A DNA stretch of 64,000 bases from Penicillium oxalicum. Taxonomy: Eukaryota > Ascomycota > Eurotiomycetes > Eurotiales > Aspergillaceae. The notes beneath the pieces were generated by a model. It saw only the letters and a program-made list of their open reading frames with translations, had not been told where the DNA came from and ran no database searches. The stretch is taken from contig NC_064657.1 in assembly GCF_001723175.1 (NCBI RefSeq), positions 310,001 through 374,000 on the forward strand, in the 5' to 3' direction. The first letter of the stretch is position 1. The number at the start of each line of letters is the position of its first letter. The position numbers and the translations under genes were made by a program. Below are positions 61,071-64,000 of the stretch, piece by piece.

Positions 61071-64000
61071 GGTTAGACTGGGCGTGAGTCTGATCATACG
61101 CAACGGGGATTATTCTTGGTCTTGTTTGCAGAAGACGAGGTTTCACTCTTCATCGCAAAACCCAAATTACACGGGCTTGGCCATTACGCCATGCGGAGTC
61201 AACTGCTTGGCTGTGCTGCGGAGTAAAGTGGGGCTTCGAACTCCTGGACGTCAATAGGCAGAGGAGATATGATGGAAACCACCGAGTCCAACTAAACCTC
61301 TCCAAAAAGAATCACAAATCTGGGCTTCAGGAAACTCTGATGGGTGAAATCAAATTTATGTGTGCTTTAGGAGCTGTAACTACGATAATTGACTCCGTCA
61401 GATCATTCAATTGTGTTTCTGGTCTCTAATGACAGAGCGCCTTCTGGGTTCAAGAACGAAGTGGACACTCAGCGAAGAACATAGTATTCTGGTCTCAAGG
61501 CCTACACCCACCTACACTCATACTGCAGGATATAGCTCTAGCGGAAACGCGACAAGTGCCAGAATCTGAGAGTCGAGCAGAGAAGATACGGATCATCTCG
61601 GGATAAGATAGCAGCATCTTGCACTTTTGCGAACAATCTTACCAAAGACTGGTTCGATTCTTCGTCTATCTCACGAGCTCCTTCTATTGTCTCGCATACC
61701 TGTGACTTGACTTCAGTCGTCTCCACTTGTTTCTTGCGTCAAATCTCCAATGGACGCAAGAAGCGACACTACCTTAATCACCTTCGTAGACACCCTGCAG
61801 TCAGACACCCACGCCTCCAGTTCTCACCCCTCTCCGTGCGCTGGAATTTCTAGCCTTGGGTGCGGTAGTCTGATCATTAGCCTCAAATCTCTCTTTGATT
61901 CGATTTCTAGATGTTTGCCTCTTGGTGGGCTTTCAATCCATTCTTTGATGCTAGATAAGTTCTTTCTCTTCGCAGAAGAAAGAGTTTTGTAAACTAAAAC
62001 ACTTTCTTCACCGACAGCTGGGGCCTCGAGTGGTGCAAGTGAGGGTTTAGAGCTCGACAAGGTGGTCTTTAAAGAAGAATGAGAGAATCCCTTGACGTAT
62101 AGATTTACAACTCCAAACAAGGATCCTCCGGCACAGGTATTGACACAATCTTCTCGATGAGTCTTCTAGTCGAAGGAGACTCTTCGGTTCTACGGATTTG
62201 CTAAGGTGTCTACCTTACAGGTAAAACAGTTGAGCCAGCTTACATGTAAAGCTGCTCTGTTGAAAATTTGAGTCATCACACTTTTACAAATTTTGACAAA
62301 AGACCGTGACTTACAGGTCTGGTCACCGCAAAGTGGTCGACAGAAACTTCAGGGCGTGAATCCTTGCTATCTGGCAAGTCATGGAAGCATATTCTCAGGG
62401 TCTCAGGGAAGGGAACGCATCTACCAGAGAATTGACAGACCAGTCCTTATTCGTTCGGTAGATGAGCCGTGGCAGTCAGGGAGAAATTTTGCTAAGGTTT
62501 TCTCCCAGTGAACCTCCTGGAAGCTCGTTCCGACGAAGGCAGTTATGCGAAGGGTACATCTCCGCATGCAATTTTCCCATATTAATGGGCTCCTTAAGGA
62601 TTTCCATCTGTGGTTACAAGTCTTTCATTTCTTGAGAAACGGTGCCGGTGCCCTACAAAAGTATGCTGGTACGGTTTTAGATTGTCATGTGCGTGGCGAT
62701 TCAATTTTTCTTTCGCTGGCCCAGGAGTCTCCGGTCTTCCTGGAGACGACAGCGAACAAATTACCCATCCACAACACCTCGTAGAGGTCGAACGTTTTAT
62801 CAGGTAGATGAGTGTCTCTCAAATCAAATATTCAATAAGAGGACAGCATGGACCGAATAATCCTTGTTGGTGGGGGTTTGCCTCACTCAAGGTTACTCCG
62901 TGGGTAGAACTAGCCTGCGCACATCAAGCTTTAGAAAAACGCAGCTAGAAATTTGACTGAGATGGGCATTTTTCTATAGCATAGATATTGTAGTCTGGTT
63001 TTCTTAGACAGTTTCAATCAGTCAATGGCCAAAAGAGGCATAAGATATGCACCTAGGTTGCGGTCATTTCACACGTCACTCAAGAAGCAAGGGCGAGCGA
63101 TGAAGAAACACTGCTAAGGAGCTTCTGATGTTCAGACGTTGTTATACAGCTACAAGTGGCACAAATATTGCCATCCATGCCATCAAAAGCCATCATGAAA
63201 CATGGGCCTATATCCAACGAAGAGCCCGGAACAGGAACAAGGAACACACCGATTCACCACAAGAGGTTCCCGGTCTTTGTGGTCCCGTCCGACCCGAGGG
63301 TCGGCCGATGAAATTGTGGAAGACTAGAAGCAATCTTCATCACGATTGGCTGCGCGACGATGTCGTGGCTCTCCGCGATTGAGATGTGCCAAGGTTCGGA
63401 CCCTCACACATCAAGAAAAACTTTGATACAACTCTAACTTGAACCTGCTTCGGAAATCGTTCCATCAAAGCGATTATTTGGGGACTGTACTGCCCGCGCA
63501 CGGTTCACCGTATGCATGAATCGCCAAGTTGCCGAGATACTTGAGGAAAGATACAGATCTGGCCAGCGGATTTGATTTGCATTGCCCTTTAAAAATCTAC
63601 ACGGGTAATTTTGGTCAAAACTGGGCAGACTCGGAACTGGACCAGCTTGGAATCGGAAATCTCGAGAAAGGTTTATCCATGTAGAAGGAAGAACAAGGCT
63701 ATGGCTTTTTTTTTCATTACGTCTGAGTGCCCTAGAGAATAAATTATTGCTGAAGGAAGGGCTGGGCCGACCGCGGCTATGTACCGGTTTTCGGTATAAA
63801 ACCACCCAGGGCTCTCGTGTACAAGATTGCGCTCGGTCTGCGCCCTCGGAGCATGAAGCTCAGATGCAGGTTTGTCTCAAGAATTCGGAGAACGTTTACT
63901 GATATGACAGAATAGGAGAGAAATTCTCCCTTTTCGTTTTAAAAGCCACCATGACCCGAGAGTGGTCGTCTTGCGCAGGTTTTAACTCGAAAGCTACACA
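61071..64000. other. Right-edge region, no gene accepted (2.9 kb)
   Basis: The left end holds the glycosylase promoter. Several short frames on both strands have protein-like composition but no recognisable family, and stops and missing splice sites prevent a model. The most coding-like fragments are on the minus strand at 61538-61726 and 61824-62120. Confidence 0.45.
61538..62120 (-). pseudogene. Possible coding fragments of an unrecognised minus-strand gene
   Basis: A frame from 62120 reads MFGVVNLYVKG and ends with a charged stretch ESKRDLRLMIRLPHPRLEIP before a stop at 61824. A GTGAGA donor lies just before the stop. A second frame to 61538 contains EIDEESNQSLVRLFAKVQDA. Both look protein-like and run in the same direction, but the acceptors I tried bring early stops. 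This could be a broken gene, or exons whose splicing I cannot resolve. Confidence 0.2.

Overview
The window is nuclear DNA of a filamentous ascomycete, most likely an Aspergillus/Penicillium-type member of the Eurotiales. The evidence is many short GT-AG introns (about 50-80 bases, with CTAAC-like branch points), clear homologues of SepH, of an Asp f 7-like secreted protein and of fungal NACHT-ankyrin (STAND) proteins, and promoters rich in pyrimidine runs. No prokaryotic features, CRISPR arrays, rRNA or tRNA genes were recognised.

Left half (1-33 kb): gene-sparse and accessory in character. It holds the 5' part of a fungal rhodopsin-domain membrane protein cut by the left edge (minus), a secreted acid sphingomyelinase (4656-6641, plus), a 1374-residue NACHT-ankyrin STAND/NLR-like protein (7239-11734, plus), a secreted lysozyme-like protein with a C-terminal LysM domain (13708-15141, minus) and a secreted Asp f 7-like double-psi beta-barrel protein (23162-23983, minus). 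Two long stretches (15.1-23.2 kb and 24-33 kb) show no ordinary gene. Within the second lie traces of a small cysteine-rich secreted protein gene of the antifungal-protein type (about 30782-31219) that lacks an ATG at its expected start, and a frame-broken coding remnant (29716-30040).

Right half (33-61 kb): mostly conserved housekeeping genes. They are ribonucleotide reductase large subunit (minus), a GPI-anchored cell-wall protein (minus), a uridine-kinase-like P-loop kinase (minus), an uncharacterised Ser-rich protein (minus), the septation kinase SepH (ten exons, plus), an ABC1/ADCK-family mitochondrial protein (plus), the Fe-S scaffold ISU1 (minus), an SLC25 carrier of the NAD+/nucleotide group (minus), QCR7 of complex III (plus) and an alkyladenine DNA glycosylase (minus). 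The last 2.9 kb contains only doubtful fragments.

Functional themes: the right half concentrates mitochondrial functions (ISU1, carrier, QCR7, ABC1-like), DNA precursor supply and repair (RNR, glycosylase) and septation. The left half concentrates extracellular and immunity-like functions (LysM muramidase-like protein, STAND protein, sphingomyelinase, Asp f 7-like protein, cysteine-rich peptide remnant). Exon structures were inferred by hand from splice sites and reading-frame continuity. They are predictions, not transcript-supported models.
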